Positions 17,773 to 25,920 of a stretch of DNA of 64,000 nucleotides are shown here, piece after piece; the first letter of the stretch is position 1; every line of letters starts with the position of its first letter. The DNA comes from Aliamphritea hakodatensis. Its GTDB lineage: Bacteria > Pseudomonadota > Gammaproteobacteria > Pseudomonadales > Balneatricaceae. The stretch is from the NCBI RefSeq assembly GCF_024347195.1, contig NZ_AP025281.1:4402001-4466000 (forward strand), in the 5' to 3' direction. Position numbers and translations under genes: made by a program. Below the pieces are notes generated by a model. It saw only the letters and a program-made list of their open reading frames with translations, was not told the origin of the DNA and ran no database searches.

Positions 17773-18009
17773 ATGACCCCGGTACGCTTGTTTATTGCGT
17801 TTATTATCAGCCTGTTACTGATCAGCTGTGCAGTCGATTATCAGCAGGAACGCGCACCTGAGCAGAAAAGTCAGCAACAACAGCAGAGCAAGCCTGCCGC
17901 CAGCAGTATTGAGCAGGAGTCACATGAAGCGGTACAGGATTCAGCCGAACCAGCCCTGAAACGGGCACCGACCGATGATGATGATGACGATATGTTACGG
18001 CTTGATTAG
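17773..18009 (+). CDS. Small acidic lipoprotein
   Basis: 78 residues. A lipoprotein signal peptide with lipobox LLISC (Cys about 19) is followed by a low-complexity tail with a run of glutamines and a C-terminal stretch of six aspartates before MLRLD. The mature part looks intrinsically disordered. It is probably anchored to the outer or inner membrane, with the acidic end perhaps binding cations. An AAGGAATGGG Shine-Dalgarno precedes the ATG. Co-oriented with the upstream helical protein gene. Family not recognised. Confidence 0.7.
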   Translation: MTPVRLFIAFIISLLLISCAVDYQQERAPEQKSQQQQQSKPAASSIEQESHEAVQDSAEPALKRAPTDDDDDDMLRLD

Positions 18010-18023
18010 ACCTTTCAGATCAA

Positions 18024-18054
18024 ATTCAGAAGCGGCCGGGCGGCGCTTCTGAAT
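18024..18054. repeat. Inverted repeat between convergent genes
   Basis: Perfect 11-bp arms (ATTCAGAAGCG and CGCTTCTGAAT) flank a 9-nt GC-rich loop, 15 bp after the lipoprotein stop. There is no T-run on either side, so it may slow or protect transcripts rather than act as a classical terminator. Confidence 0.6.
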
Positions 18055-18060
18055 CTGCTG

Positions 18061-18084
18061 AAAAATAACCTGTCTGTCAGGTTT
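18061..18084 (-). terminator. Rho-independent terminator of the DUF3461 gene
   Basis: On the minus strand AAACCTG, a 5-nt loop and CAGGTT are followed by ATTTTT. The stem begins within the stop codon of the DUF3461 gene, giving a very compact end of transcript. Confidence 0.75.
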
Positions 18085-18472
18085 ACAGCTCGTCGATACG
18101 GCGACGCAGCTCATCGACTTTGCGGGTAACAACCTTTTCCAGGTGATCCAGCTCTTCGATTAAATGTTCTTTCTTGTCTTTTGCCTGCTTCTCACCGGCA
18201 ACTAACTGATCCAGTTCTGCAACGGCTTTCAGAAAGTATGGAGAGGCTTCAGTTGTATCGCGGAACGGCACAAAACCGCTATCCGTCGGAACAGCCTTAT
18301 GGGCACGCTTAAACTTAAACTTCTTGCTCTTTGCCATCCACTCGCCCTGATGGCGATGCAGATAGATCTTCAGCACGTCGATATCATTTTCGATGCGCGA
18401 AGAGTAACGCTGGATATCGTACGGATCTTCGATACCCATTTCTTTCAATGTTGGAAATTTTTCAGCAGACAT
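18083..18472 (-). CDS. DUF3461 family protein
   Basis: 129 residues matching the DUF3461 pattern: N-terminal FPTLKEMGIEDPYDIQRYS, central LKIYLHRHQGEWMAKSKKFK, then a C-terminal coiled coil (about 75-129, Lys/Glu-rich, ending DELRRRIDEL). It is a soluble cytosolic protein of unknown function found in gammaproteobacteria. The open frame extends 13 codons upstream, but the ATG chosen has AAGGAG at ideal spacing and matches the family N-terminus. Convergent with the small lipoprotein gene. Confidence 0.88.
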   Translation of the reverse strand: MSAEKFPTLKEMGIEDPYDIQRYSSRIENDIDVLKIYLHRHQGEWMAKSKKFKFKRAHKAVPTDSGFVPFRDTTEASPYFLKAVAELDQLVAGEKQAKDKKEHLIEELDHLEKVVTRKVDELRRRIDEL

Positions 18473-18645
18473 CAACCCACTCCTTGTAAAAAATTGACAA
18501 ACCATGGCCATTATAGGGCAGTCAGAGACAATTCTTAAGAGAGTATTTCTAACGAATGACCCAGAATGAGTTCATCAGTTTACATTATCGAAAAAAACTG
18601 AAAACTGGCCGGTGAAAGTGAATCGTTACTTACCCTGTACAGTCT

Positions 18646-19425
18646 TTATCTAAAGGGCTCAGGAAGATATGTCAGATGATCCAGCAGCGTTTTGAAATCC
18701 AGCCCCCAGTCATCTGCCAGTTCATCAGCATTCTTTTTGAGCACCTCTGACACGACACAGGGATAGTGCCGGCAATAAATCACAACGTTCTCAAAACCTT
18801 CCATATGAAAAATGACTACATGTGAAAAATATTGACGAATAATTGTCACAACCTGAAGCAACACCGCCTGCTCAGTCAGCAAGAGATTCACAACCAGACA
18901 ACCGGTGAAATGCATCCGTTCATACAGACTAAGCCAGAGCGATTCTTCCAGCAGCCGGTCCTGACAGCCATCTGATCCGAACAGGTCAACACAGATCAGG
19001 TCATACTGTTCAGCCGTTTGCTGCAGATATTCAAATGCATCTGCCTCAATCACTTTAACGCTTTCAGGCAACGCAAAATAACGGCGGGCTGCAGATAAGA
19101 CATCGGCATTTAACTCGACGGACACTATGTCACAACCGGGTAAGTGCCTGGTCACAAAACGCTCGACAGCCCCCCCGCCAATGCCCAGATTCAGCAGACT
19201 GCGGGGTTCACTCCCCATCACCAGACTCATCATCATTGCCTGAACATAGGCAAACACAGGCCTTGACGGCTCATCCGTATCCATGGCGGCCTGCAGATAA
19301 TGCTCATCAAGCTGAATCCAGCGAATGCTGTTTTTTTCCAACACCCGCAGGGATGCCGCGATATCCTCGAAGACGACCGTACCGTCGGTGAAGCTGTGGC
19401 TGAATTCTTCCCGGCTTAAAAACAT
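18646..19425 (-). CDS. Spermidine synthase-like methyltransferase-fold protein
   Basis: 259 residues with a Rossmann-like SAM/dcSAM-binding core: LLNLGIGGGAVERFV (about 79), VSVELNADVLSAARRYF (about 101), a VIEADAFEYL acidic motif and YDLICVDLFGSDG. This is the layout of polyamine aminopropyltransferase-like proteins, but it lacks a recognisable N-terminal beta-barrel and the typical putrescine-site residues, so the true activity could be that of another small-molecule methyltransferase or a non-enzymatic homologue. It starts 9 bp after the upstream SUMF1-domain gene on the same strand and is likely co-transcribed with it. Confidence 0.75.
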   Translation of the reverse strand: MFLSREEFSHSFTDGTVVFEDIAASLRVLEKNSIRWIQLDEHYLQAAMDTDEPSRPVFAYVQAMMMSLVMGSEPRSLLNLGIGGGAVERFVTRHLPGCDIVSVELNADVLSAARRYFALPESVKVIEADAFEYLQQTAEQYDLICVDLFGSDGCQDRLLEESLWLSLYERMHFTGCLVVNLLLTEQAVLLQVVTIIRQYFSHVVIFHMEGFENVVIYCRHYPCVVSEVLKKNADELADDWGLDFKTLLDHLTYLPEPFR

Positions 19426-19434
19426 ACTCAGACC

Positions 19435-20277
19435 CTATTGATTGTATTCTGCCGGATACACGCAGCGAATACCGTTTGAACCGTATAAATCCGGATTACC
19501 GGTTACCGGCTTTGCAAACCGGTTTGACACCCGCTGGGCCGGTGGCTTTTCATCCCAGGAACCGCCTTTAATCACTTTACGCCGGCCTTCCGGAGGGCCG
19601 GTTAAGTGCCCTTTGGCATAATACTCACGGTGCGCCCGGGGATGATACCAGTCCATCAGCCATTCACTTGTCCCGCCGATCATATCGAACAGGCCATAAT
19701 CATTCGGCGGAAAGCTCCCCCTGGGCCATGTCAGATCACGCCAGCAGCCATCCGTTTCCGTATCGGCCTTCCCGGGGGCATATGGGTCAATAACCGCCCG
19801 GGAACAATCCACCGGGGTACTCCCCCATGGAAATGCCGTAGCAGCCCCTGCCCGGGCCGCCCACTCCCATTCAACATCATACGCCAGGCGGCCACCCTGC
19901 CACTGACAATACTGCAGCGCCTGATCCCAGTTAACACAGTTCTGCGGATAATTATCACGCCCCGGTGCACCGTAGTTACAATAGTGCGTCCGGCGGTAAT
20001 CAAACGGGACGGTACACACACCGGCCTCCACACAGGCACGGTATTGCGTAACAGACACTTCATGGATACCGATACGGAAATCACCCACGGTGACCCTGAC
20101 GCCTCCTGCTGGCCCTTCATCGGTATCACATTCGGTGTCCCCCCCGGAGCAGCCAAGCTGATAGCTGCCTCCGGGGATGAGCACGGTCTGCGGTGAAGCG
20201 GCAAAACTCTGCGGGGCAACCAGTAAACTCAGCAATACGGCTGTATTCATGAATAGCCGGCTTTGATGTAACGTCAT
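19435..20277 (-). CDS. Secreted SUMF1 / formylglycine-generating-enzyme-like protein
   Basis: 280 residues: signal peptide (about 1-26, ending SFAASP), then a complete SUMF1 fold: IPGGSYQLG, FRIGIHEVSVTQYRACVEAG, NCVNWDQALQYCQWQGGRL, EWEWAARAGAATAFPWG, then the C-terminal GLFDMIGGTSEWLMDWY, VIKGGSWDEKP and GIRCVYP. True formylglycine-generating enzymes activate sulfatases with two catalytic cysteines; no sulfatase gene is nearby, and many bacterial SUMF1 proteins have other roles. Periplasmic or lipid-proximal location is likely. The chosen ATG removes 13 codons of upstream frame and starts at a normal signal peptide. Confidence 0.82.
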   Translation of the reverse strand: MTLHQSRLFMNTAVLLSLLVAPQSFAASPQTVLIPGGSYQLGCSGGDTECDTDEGPAGGVRVTVGDFRIGIHEVSVTQYRACVEAGVCTVPFDYRRTHYCNYGAPGRDNYPQNCVNWDQALQYCQWQGGRLAYDVEWEWAARAGAATAFPWGSTPVDCSRAVIDPYAPGKADTETDGCWRDLTWPRGSFPPNDYGLFDMIGGTSEWLMDWYHPRAHREYYAKGHLTGPPEGRRKVIKGGSWDEKPPAQRVSNRFAKPVTGNPDLYGSNGIRCVYPAEYNQ

Positions 20278-20438
20278 ATCAACTCTCAGACCTGATCCAA
20301 TAACATACTGACACAAGCGGTATAAAGCAGGCTACACCACTGGCTTAACGGACATAAATTATGGTGTCCCGGACATAGTGAAGATCACTTTCCCGCTTTA
20401 GCATTGCCTGTTTCCGTTAACTGTTCTGGTAAATTCAC

Positions 20439-20843
20439 ATGGACCACTGCGCAACACAGGGCTTAATACATACTCCAAGTCGTCATAGCTGTACAACAAC
20501 GACTGAACGGCTGGAATTACTGATCACAGAAAAAAAGATGGCGGTTATTGCCAATGTCGATCATGCCGCCTCGGCAGCAAAAATAAACGAAACATTGCGT
20601 CCAACCACCCTTCTCCTGTTTGGTAATCCACAGGCCGGTACACCGCTTATGCAGAACAGCCAGACGGCCGCAATCGATCTGCCACAGAAATATCTGGTAT
20701 GGGAAGACCAGCAGGGTCAAACCTGGATAACCCACAATGATCCTGCCTATATTGCTGCACGCCATAACACGGAAGGTCTGGATACATTATTGGGGAACGT
20801 CACGACTGCGCTACAATCTATAGCAACAGCAGCAGGAGAATAG
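20439..20843 (+). CDS. DUF302 domain-containing protein
   Basis: 134 residues. It matches DUF302: an N-terminal THTPS-like beginning with TTERLELLITEKKMAVIANVDH, PTTLLLFGNPQAGTPLMQ in the middle, and the ending LPQKYLVWEDQQGQ. No signal peptide is seen, unlike many secreted DUF302 proteins. Function unknown; related proteins are small, soluble alpha/beta dimers. It precedes the START-domain lipoprotein gene by 16 bp and probably forms an operon with it. The start is uncertain, as no strong Shine-Dalgarno is seen. Confidence 0.8.
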   Translation: MDHCATQGLIHTPSRHSCTTTTERLELLITEKKMAVIANVDHAASAAKINETLRPTTLLLFGNPQAGTPLMQNSQTAAIDLPQKYLVWEDQQGQTWITHNDPAYIAARHNTEGLDTLLGNVTTALQSIATAAGE

Positions 20844-20859
20844 CGGATAACCTGACACA

Positions 20860-21537
20860 ATGAACCCAACGGATGCTTTCGGACTGAGGACGCCGGGCCT
20901 GCTCAGACTGGCAGGCCTGCTGATACTGTTAATGGCCCTGACAGGCTGCAGTGCTATCGGTAAACAGCCTGTCGCGGATTCGGCTGAAGATGGCAATATT
21001 ATTGTCAGCCTTCATGATTACCCGCTCAGTGAAGAAAAAAACAGTGCGTTTAAACAGGTAAAGGCGCACCTTATAACCGGAAAACCTCCGGCACTGGTTT
21101 TCCGGGTAATCAGCGACCTGCCCCTCACTCCCACGTGGTTCAGCCACCTGCAGGGTATTGAAACCCTTGAAGTGTATTCCCCGAGAAGCTTCCTGACCCG
21201 GGCCACACTCAACAGCCCCTGGCCGTTTACAGACCGGGATATCATCAGTTGCATTACCACAGAGTTTGGAGCGGACCAGATCATCATCCGGCTTAAGGAC
21301 TGCCATACTGAATACCCTCAGCAGGACAATACCCTGAGAATTACGGCATCGGATTCGCGCTGGATTATTTCTGATCTGGGCGATCAGACACGGATTGATT
21401 ATGAGGCCTGGACCGATCCGGGCGGGAATGTTCCTGCGTTCTTCTATAACGCACTGCTGACAGAAACAACGCAAGAATCACTGAGCAAACTTAAACAGTT
21501 ACTCGAAATAAAATCACTGGCCGATTACAGCTACTGA
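20860..21537 (+). CDS. START-domain lipoprotein
   Basis: 225 residues. A hydrophobic signal segment with lipobox LTGC (Cys about 30) precedes a START/SRPBCC-type helix-grip fold: PPALVFRVISDLPLTPTWF, then ESLEVYSPRSF-like strands, SPWPFTDRDIISC and DYEAWTDPGGNVPAFFYNAL. Bacterial members bind lipids or hydrophobic ligands; here it would sit on a membrane. The specific ligand is unknown. It lies just downstream of the DUF302 gene and converges on the HlyU-family gene. Confidence 0.82.
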   Translation: MNPTDAFGLRTPGLLRLAGLLILLMALTGCSAIGKQPVADSAEDGNIIVSLHDYPLSEEKNSAFKQVKAHLITGKPPALVFRVISDLPLTPTWFSHLQGIETLEVYSPRSFLTRATLNSPWPFTDRDIISCITTEFGADQIIIRLKDCHTEYPQQDNTLRITASDSRWIISDLGDQTRIDYEAWTDPGGNVPAFFYNALLTETTQESLSKLKQLLEIKSLADYSY

Positions 21538-21552
21538 ACCGACCGGTTGCTG

Positions 21553-21834
21553 TCAGAATATGGCATCGCCCTGCTGATCGATCATCTGACGTGCCTTACG
21601 CACCATTTCATCACGGCAGGACTCCGCCGAAGGCAATAAATCCGCCCGTACAAAGGTATGCGATTGATCACCTTTCACAATCTCACCGCAGATCCGATAC
21701 TGGCTACCTTCCTGCTGTGGCGTCGGTGTAATGGTATAACCTTCGTATTCGACCGGTGGAAAACTTTCTGTCACCGGCTCAGCGGGCGCTGAACCGCCCG
21801 AAAACATCGACTTTAACGCTGAAAAAAGACTCAC
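21553..21834 (-). CDS. HlyU family transcriptional regulator
   Basis: 93 residues if started at GTG. The sequence VSLFSALKSMFSGG followed by YEGYTITPTPQQEGSQYRI, CGEIVKG and FVRADLLPSAESC is the HlyU/PF10115 pattern, whose members are annotated as transcriptional activators, though their mode of action is not established for this group. I prefer the GTG because AGGAG lies 6 nt before it and homologues begin with the LFS motif; an ATG 7 codons upstream is possible. It is near the end of the glycan locus but is probably independent of it. Confidence 0.82.
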   Translation of the reverse strand: MSLFSALKSMFSGGSAPAEPVTESFPPVEYEGYTITPTPQQEGSQYRICGEIVKGDQSHTFVRADLLPSAESCRDEMVRKARQMIDQQGDAIF

Positions 21835-21888
21835 ACCATTCTCCTGATTAACCAACAGTTCTCTGTATTCTACTGTTGAAGCCTGTGC

Positions 21889-23829
21889 CTAGTGAAGCTT
21901 CTGTGCTTCAGACTCAATACGCTGCTGCTGTTTTGTATAGATTAAATCCCGAATCTCATGCTGCGGGTTATAACCGTTCACCACCTCTAATAACAGTGTA
22001 CGAACACGGTCATACGCAAATTCATCGAGGGAACTGCGCATATCAGCCAGCACCTTCTCCAGCTCATCCCAGCTAAGCATCACTTCAGATGCACGCATAA
22101 TCATCTCATGTTCAGTGCGCTGAACATTATCGCCAATGAGCAGCTCTTCATAGAGTTTTTCACCGTCACGCAAACCGGAAAAAACAATCTCAATTTCACC
22201 GTCCGGATTCCCCTCATCTTTCACTGAGTGCCCGGAAAGATTAATCATCTTTTTAGCCAGAGATTTAATCTTAACCGGCTCTCCCATATCCAGCACGAAA
22301 ACATCACCGGAACATCCCATGGAACCGGCCTGCAGCACCAGACAGGCAGCTTCAGGAATCGTCATGAAATAACGGGTAATTTCAGGATGGGTAACGGTCA
22401 CAGGACCACCATCCTGAATCTGTTGCTTAAACAGCGGAATGACTGAACCGGAAGAGCCCAGCACGTTTCCGAAACGTACCATGGCGAAACGAATCGCAGA
22501 GGTCTCTTTTTCACGTAATGCCAGCCCCTGTAAAACCAGTTCAGCAAAGCGCTTACTGGCACCCATAACGTTGGTTGGCCGTACTGCTTTATCGGTAGAA
22601 ATCAGAACGAAATTTTTTACACCGCACTTAATCGCCGCCTCAGCGGTATACCAGGTCCCTAGCAGGTTATTGCGAACCCCTGCCAGAATATTGGCTTCCA
22701 CCAGGGGCACGTGCTTATACGCAGCCGCATGGTAAACAGTATCGATTGCATACTCAGTCATGACCTGTTCAAGCATTGCTTTATCCAGAACATTACCGAG
22801 GATCGGTATCAGCTGAATCCCCTCAGGCAGTACCAGCCGAAGTTCACGTTCAATGCTGTATAGCGCAAACTCTGTTAATTCATAGATAACGACTGTGGTT
22901 GGTTGCTGCGCAATAATCTGCCGACATAATTCTGAACCAATGGAACCACCGGCACCGGTAATAAGCACACGCTGATTAAGGATACAGCGGTCCAATAGGT
23001 TCTGATGAGGCTTTACTTCTTCCCTTCCCAGCAAGTCGGCAATATCGATTTCCCGAACGTCACTGATAGTCACTTTGCCGCCGGCCAGGTCGGAAAGGCC
23101 AGGGAGTGTAAGGACTCTTACTCGCTCATCAGCAAGAGAATCAACGATTTGTTTTCTTCTGCTGGTAGAAGCTGACGGTAAAGCTAGCAAAACGGCATCA
23201 ACTGTAAATTTAGCAATCAAAAGATCAATATCAGTGTAAGAATACACACGAACACCGTGGATATCTGAACCAACTTTACCTAAATCGTCATCAATATAAG
23301 CAACAATTTTATATTCGTCAGAATGAAATAGTGCAGTTGCTAATTGGCGTCCTGCTGACCCGGCCCCATAAATCAAAACCTTTTCAACAGCTTTTGGCTG
23401 TAGTCGTTCTCTTGCCGGCAACTGACTTAGTATCACCCAGCGAACTAACATACGCATGCCACCAACGGCAACAATAGCCACAAACCAGTATATGAAAATC
23501 ACAGAACGCGGAATTGCTTCAGGTAACCCCATCAAATGAACAACCGTAGCCCATAAAACGATATGTAAAGATATGGCTTTTACAATTATCCAAAGCGTTT
23601 TATTTCCGATATAACGTGTTACCGCACGGTATAACCCTAGCTTCCAGAAAACGGGGATCCCAATAAAAGGAGCGAGCAAATATGCAGGCCAATGAACAAA
23701 GTCATTGGCCAAGAGCTCACCATATCGAAGAGAGAAACTAAACCAACAACACAGTATTAAAAAAATACTGTCAGAAAAAATAAAAAGAAAACGTTTTTGA
23801 GATCTACTTAATCTGTTAAAAAAAGTCAT
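21889..23829 (-). CDS. UDP-sugar 4,6-dehydratase, PglF/WbpM-like, membrane-bound
   Basis: 646 residues. Four N-terminal membrane helices (about 8-140) are followed by two Rossmann domains: VEKVLIYGAGSAGRQLATAL (about 185) and the catalytic short-chain dehydrogenase domain with VLITGAGGSIGSELCRQI (about 305). DTVYHAAAYKHVPLVE and STDKAVRPTNVMGASKR are the family's active-site hallmarks (the Met variant of the usual Tyr-Lys motif seen in PglF/FlaA1). It converts UDP-GlcNAc to a 4-keto-6-deoxy sugar, first step of diacetylbacillosamine and legionaminic acid synthesis. The ATG with AAGG 7 nt ahead is preferred over one 13 codons upstream that would overlap the aminotransferase gene. Composition shifts to A+T-rich in its N-terminal part. 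Confidence 0.9.
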   Translation of the reverse strand: MTFFNRLSRSQKRFLFIFSDSIFLILCCWFSFSLRYGELLANDFVHWPAYLLAPFIGIPVFWKLGLYRAVTRYIGNKTLWIIVKAISLHIVLWATVVHLMGLPEAIPRSVIFIYWFVAIVAVGGMRMLVRWVILSQLPARERLQPKAVEKVLIYGAGSAGRQLATALFHSDEYKIVAYIDDDLGKVGSDIHGVRVYSYTDIDLLIAKFTVDAVLLALPSASTSRRKQIVDSLADERVRVLTLPGLSDLAGGKVTISDVREIDIADLLGREEVKPHQNLLDRCILNQRVLITGAGGSIGSELCRQIIAQQPTTVVIYELTEFALYSIERELRLVLPEGIQLIPILGNVLDKAMLEQVMTEYAIDTVYHAAAYKHVPLVEANILAGVRNNLLGTWYTAEAAIKCGVKNFVLISTDKAVRPTNVMGASKRFAELVLQGLALREKETSAIRFAMVRFGNVLGSSGSVIPLFKQQIQDGGPVTVTHPEITRYFMTIPEAACLVLQAGSMGCSGDVFVLDMGEPVKIKSLAKKMINLSGHSVKDEGNPDGEIEIVFSGLRDGEKLYEELLIGDNVQRTEHEMIMRASEVMLSWDELEKVLADMRSSLDEFAYDRVRTLLLEVVNGYNPQHEIRDLIYTKQQQRIESEAQKLH

Positions 23830-23842
23830 TCGATTGCCTTCA

Positions 23843-25312
23843 TCAAGAACACGCTTGTACAAGCTCACTAATTACTCTATCTAACTGAAACTTATTAAGC
23901 TGTGTTCCAGAAGGCAAACAAATCCCTTTATCAAACAACAAATCACTGCATGATAAATCATCACTATGGGCAAAATACTTACAATCTGCAAAAATTGGTT
24001 GTAAATGCAGAGGCTTCCATACACGCCGGGCTTCTATTCCTTTTTCAGACAAATTATCAATGACAGTCTGCACATCGCTTTCAACATTTTTATTGATAAG
24101 CCCTACAGTCAACCATCGGTTTGAACGTCCAAAATCAGCTTCGGGCATCCAATCAATAAGGGTACTTAAAGAGCTTGCTTCATAATAATCAAAGATAGCT
24201 CTTCTCTGCTCTACTCTGGAATCTAAAACCTTTAACTGCCCTCTGCCAATTCCAGCAAGGACATTACTCATACGATAATTAAAACCAACTTCAGTATGTT
24301 GATACCAAGGAGCAGGGTCTCTTGCTTGAGTTGCTAGGTGCCTTGCTCTTTTAATCAACTCAATGTCATCTGAAATTAACATTCCACCACCCGAAGTGGT
24401 TATTATCTTATTACCATTAAATGAATAAACACCTAAATGCCCGATTGAACCACTGGATCTTCCTTTATATGTAGCCCCAAGCGACTCGGCGGCATCTTCG
24501 ATAATAGGGACATTGTACATATCACAAAGATCCTTAATTGGATCCATATCAGCACTCTGGCCGTAAAGATTCACCACAACAACAGCTTTAGGTAGGCGGT
24601 TGGTAATGACAGCATCTTCAAAAGCTCGCTTCAAAGCTTCTGGCGACATATTCCAAGAGTCTAATTCAGAGTCAATGAAAACAGGCACAGCCCCCTGATA
24701 CATTATTGGGTTTGCGCTAGCAATAAATGTAAGAGATGAACAAAAAACTATATCCCCTGGTTTGACATCCAGTAGTACTAAGCCCATATGAATCGCAGCA
24801 GTTCCAGAACTCAAGGCAGCGCCATAACCCCCTTGAACTTTCTCAACAAGCTCATTCTCGAAAGCATCAACATTAGGACCTAATGGTGCTATCCAATTAG
24901 TTTGAAACGCCTGATTAACATAATCTAACTCCAAATCTCCCATGTGTGGAGTAGAAAGTAGAATTCTGTCATTTAAGTCTGAGATACTTATTAACTTAAC
25001 AGGGCGACCAGAATCATCGATAATTGGAATCTGATTTACGCCCGCCTCTTTCATTAGGGTCAATAGCTCGACCGATGAAGTATCAAGCTTTGCCGTTACA
25101 GGCTTTTTGTTACCAAATTGAATATTCTTTGCATGCAAAGGCATGTCTGAAAGCAACAACCTTCGAATATCACCATCAGTAATCGTACGCTGTAGCTGAC
25201 CACTTTTATCGACGACTAAAAGTATACCTTTGGCACCTTGATCCATTTTTTGCAGTAATTCCTGCAAACTGTGCTTTTCATCAACAATTAAGTTTACAAT
25301 AGAATCTTTCAC
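23843..25312 (-). CDS. CBS-pair fused to PglE/LegC-like sugar aminotransferase
   Basis: 489 residues. About 1-120 are two CBS domains (ILLVVDKSGQLQRTITDGD and PIIDDSGRPVKLISISDLN). The rest is a DegT/DnrJ/EryC1-type PLP aminotransferase opening with ILLSTPHMGDLELDYV and NWIAPLGPNVDAFENEL. The PLP lysine is in FNGNKIITTSGGG (about residue 301), with DAAESLGATYKG ahead. PglE/LegC enzymes transfer an amino group to the 4-keto sugar made by the dehydratase. A CBS pair in front is unusual; CBS domains bind adenine nucleotides, so the step may be energy- or nucleotide-regulated. The stop is 13 nt before the chosen dehydratase start, and its start overlaps the acetyltransferase gene by 4 nt. Confidence 0.88.
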   Translation of the reverse strand: MKDSIVNLIVDEKHSLQELLQKMDQGAKGILLVVDKSGQLQRTITDGDIRRLLLSDMPLHAKNIQFGNKKPVTAKLDTSSVELLTLMKEAGVNQIPIIDDSGRPVKLISISDLNDRILLSTPHMGDLELDYVNQAFQTNWIAPLGPNVDAFENELVEKVQGGYGAALSSGTAAIHMGLVLLDVKPGDIVFCSSLTFIASANPIMYQGAVPVFIDSELDSWNMSPEALKRAFEDAVITNRLPKAVVVVNLYGQSADMDPIKDLCDMYNVPIIEDAAESLGATYKGRSSGSIGHLGVYSFNGNKIITTSGGGMLISDDIELIKRARHLATQARDPAPWYQHTEVGFNYRMSNVLAGIGRGQLKVLDSRVEQRRAIFDYYEASSLSTLIDWMPEADFGRSNRWLTVGLINKNVESDVQTVIDNLSEKGIEARRVWKPLHLQPIFADCKYFAHSDDLSCSDLLFDKGICLPSGTQLNKFQLDRVISELVQACS

Positions 25313-25920
25313 AGAAGGCCTCTAGCAGGTATGCCTGCAACACGTTGATTATCAGCAATATCTTTTGTTACCACGGCACCAGAACCGATAACTACATTAC
25401 TGCCAATATTAATTCCTGGTAAAATAGTTGCCCCACTGCCCACTAAAACAAAATCCCCAAGCACAACGCCACCTCCCAGAGTTGCATTAGGTGCAATATG
25501 ACAATATTCACCGATACGACAATCATGATCTACAACAGCTCGATGATTAACAATTGTCCCTTTTGAAACAAAAGATTCAGGACCAATCACGGATCCAGCC
25601 GCTATTAGAACACCATCATCAAGCTCTACAAATTTAGCTATACATGATGATGGATGGATTAATGTACTCCATGATTCAACAAAGGGTGACAGTTTTTCCG
25701 TTAATGTAAAACGAATATGGTTATCACCAATTGCGATATGCCCAATCTTTGGCAATTCACTATAGCTATCTAAATATTCTATTTCGTAGCCTAAAACAAT
25801 AGAGCCTTTCAACTCTATATTATTATCATAAACCAAGGGCCTGATTGATAAACAAGCCATCAAATCCAAGACTACTTTGGCGTGTCCACCTGCACCGAGA
25901 ATAAAGTAATCAGTATGCAT
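25309..25920 (-). CDS. Sugar O/N-acetyltransferase, PglD/NeuD family
   Basis: 203 residues. An N-terminal nucleotide-sugar-binding Rossmann-like part (FILGAGGHAKVVLDLMA) precedes a left-handed beta-helix of hexapeptide repeats (about 95-200: GSVIGPESFV, NHRAVVDHDCRIGEYC, GGGVVLGDFVLVG, GSGAVVTKDIADNQRV). The general-base histidine in RAVVDHDC is typical of PglD. In this context it would acetylate the 4-amino group to give UDP-diacetylbacillosamine, feeding LegG/NeuC. It overlaps its upstream neighbour by 11 nt and its downstream neighbour by 4 nt. Confidence 0.88.
   Translation of the reverse strand: MHTDYFILGAGGHAKVVLDLMACLSIRPLVYDNNIELKGSIVLGYEIEYLDSYSELPKIGHIAIGDNHIRFTLTEKLSPFVESWSTLIHPSSCIAKFVELDDGVLIAAGSVIGPESFVSKGTIVNHRAVVDHDCRIGEYCHIAPNATLGGGVVLGDFVLVGSGATILPGINIGSNVVIGSGAVVTKDIADNQRVAGIPARGLL

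Noticed and set aside
19606..20196. 196-codon frame antisense to the SUMF1 gene
   Set aside because: Pro/Arg/Ile-rich shadow translation opposite a clearly conserved fold.
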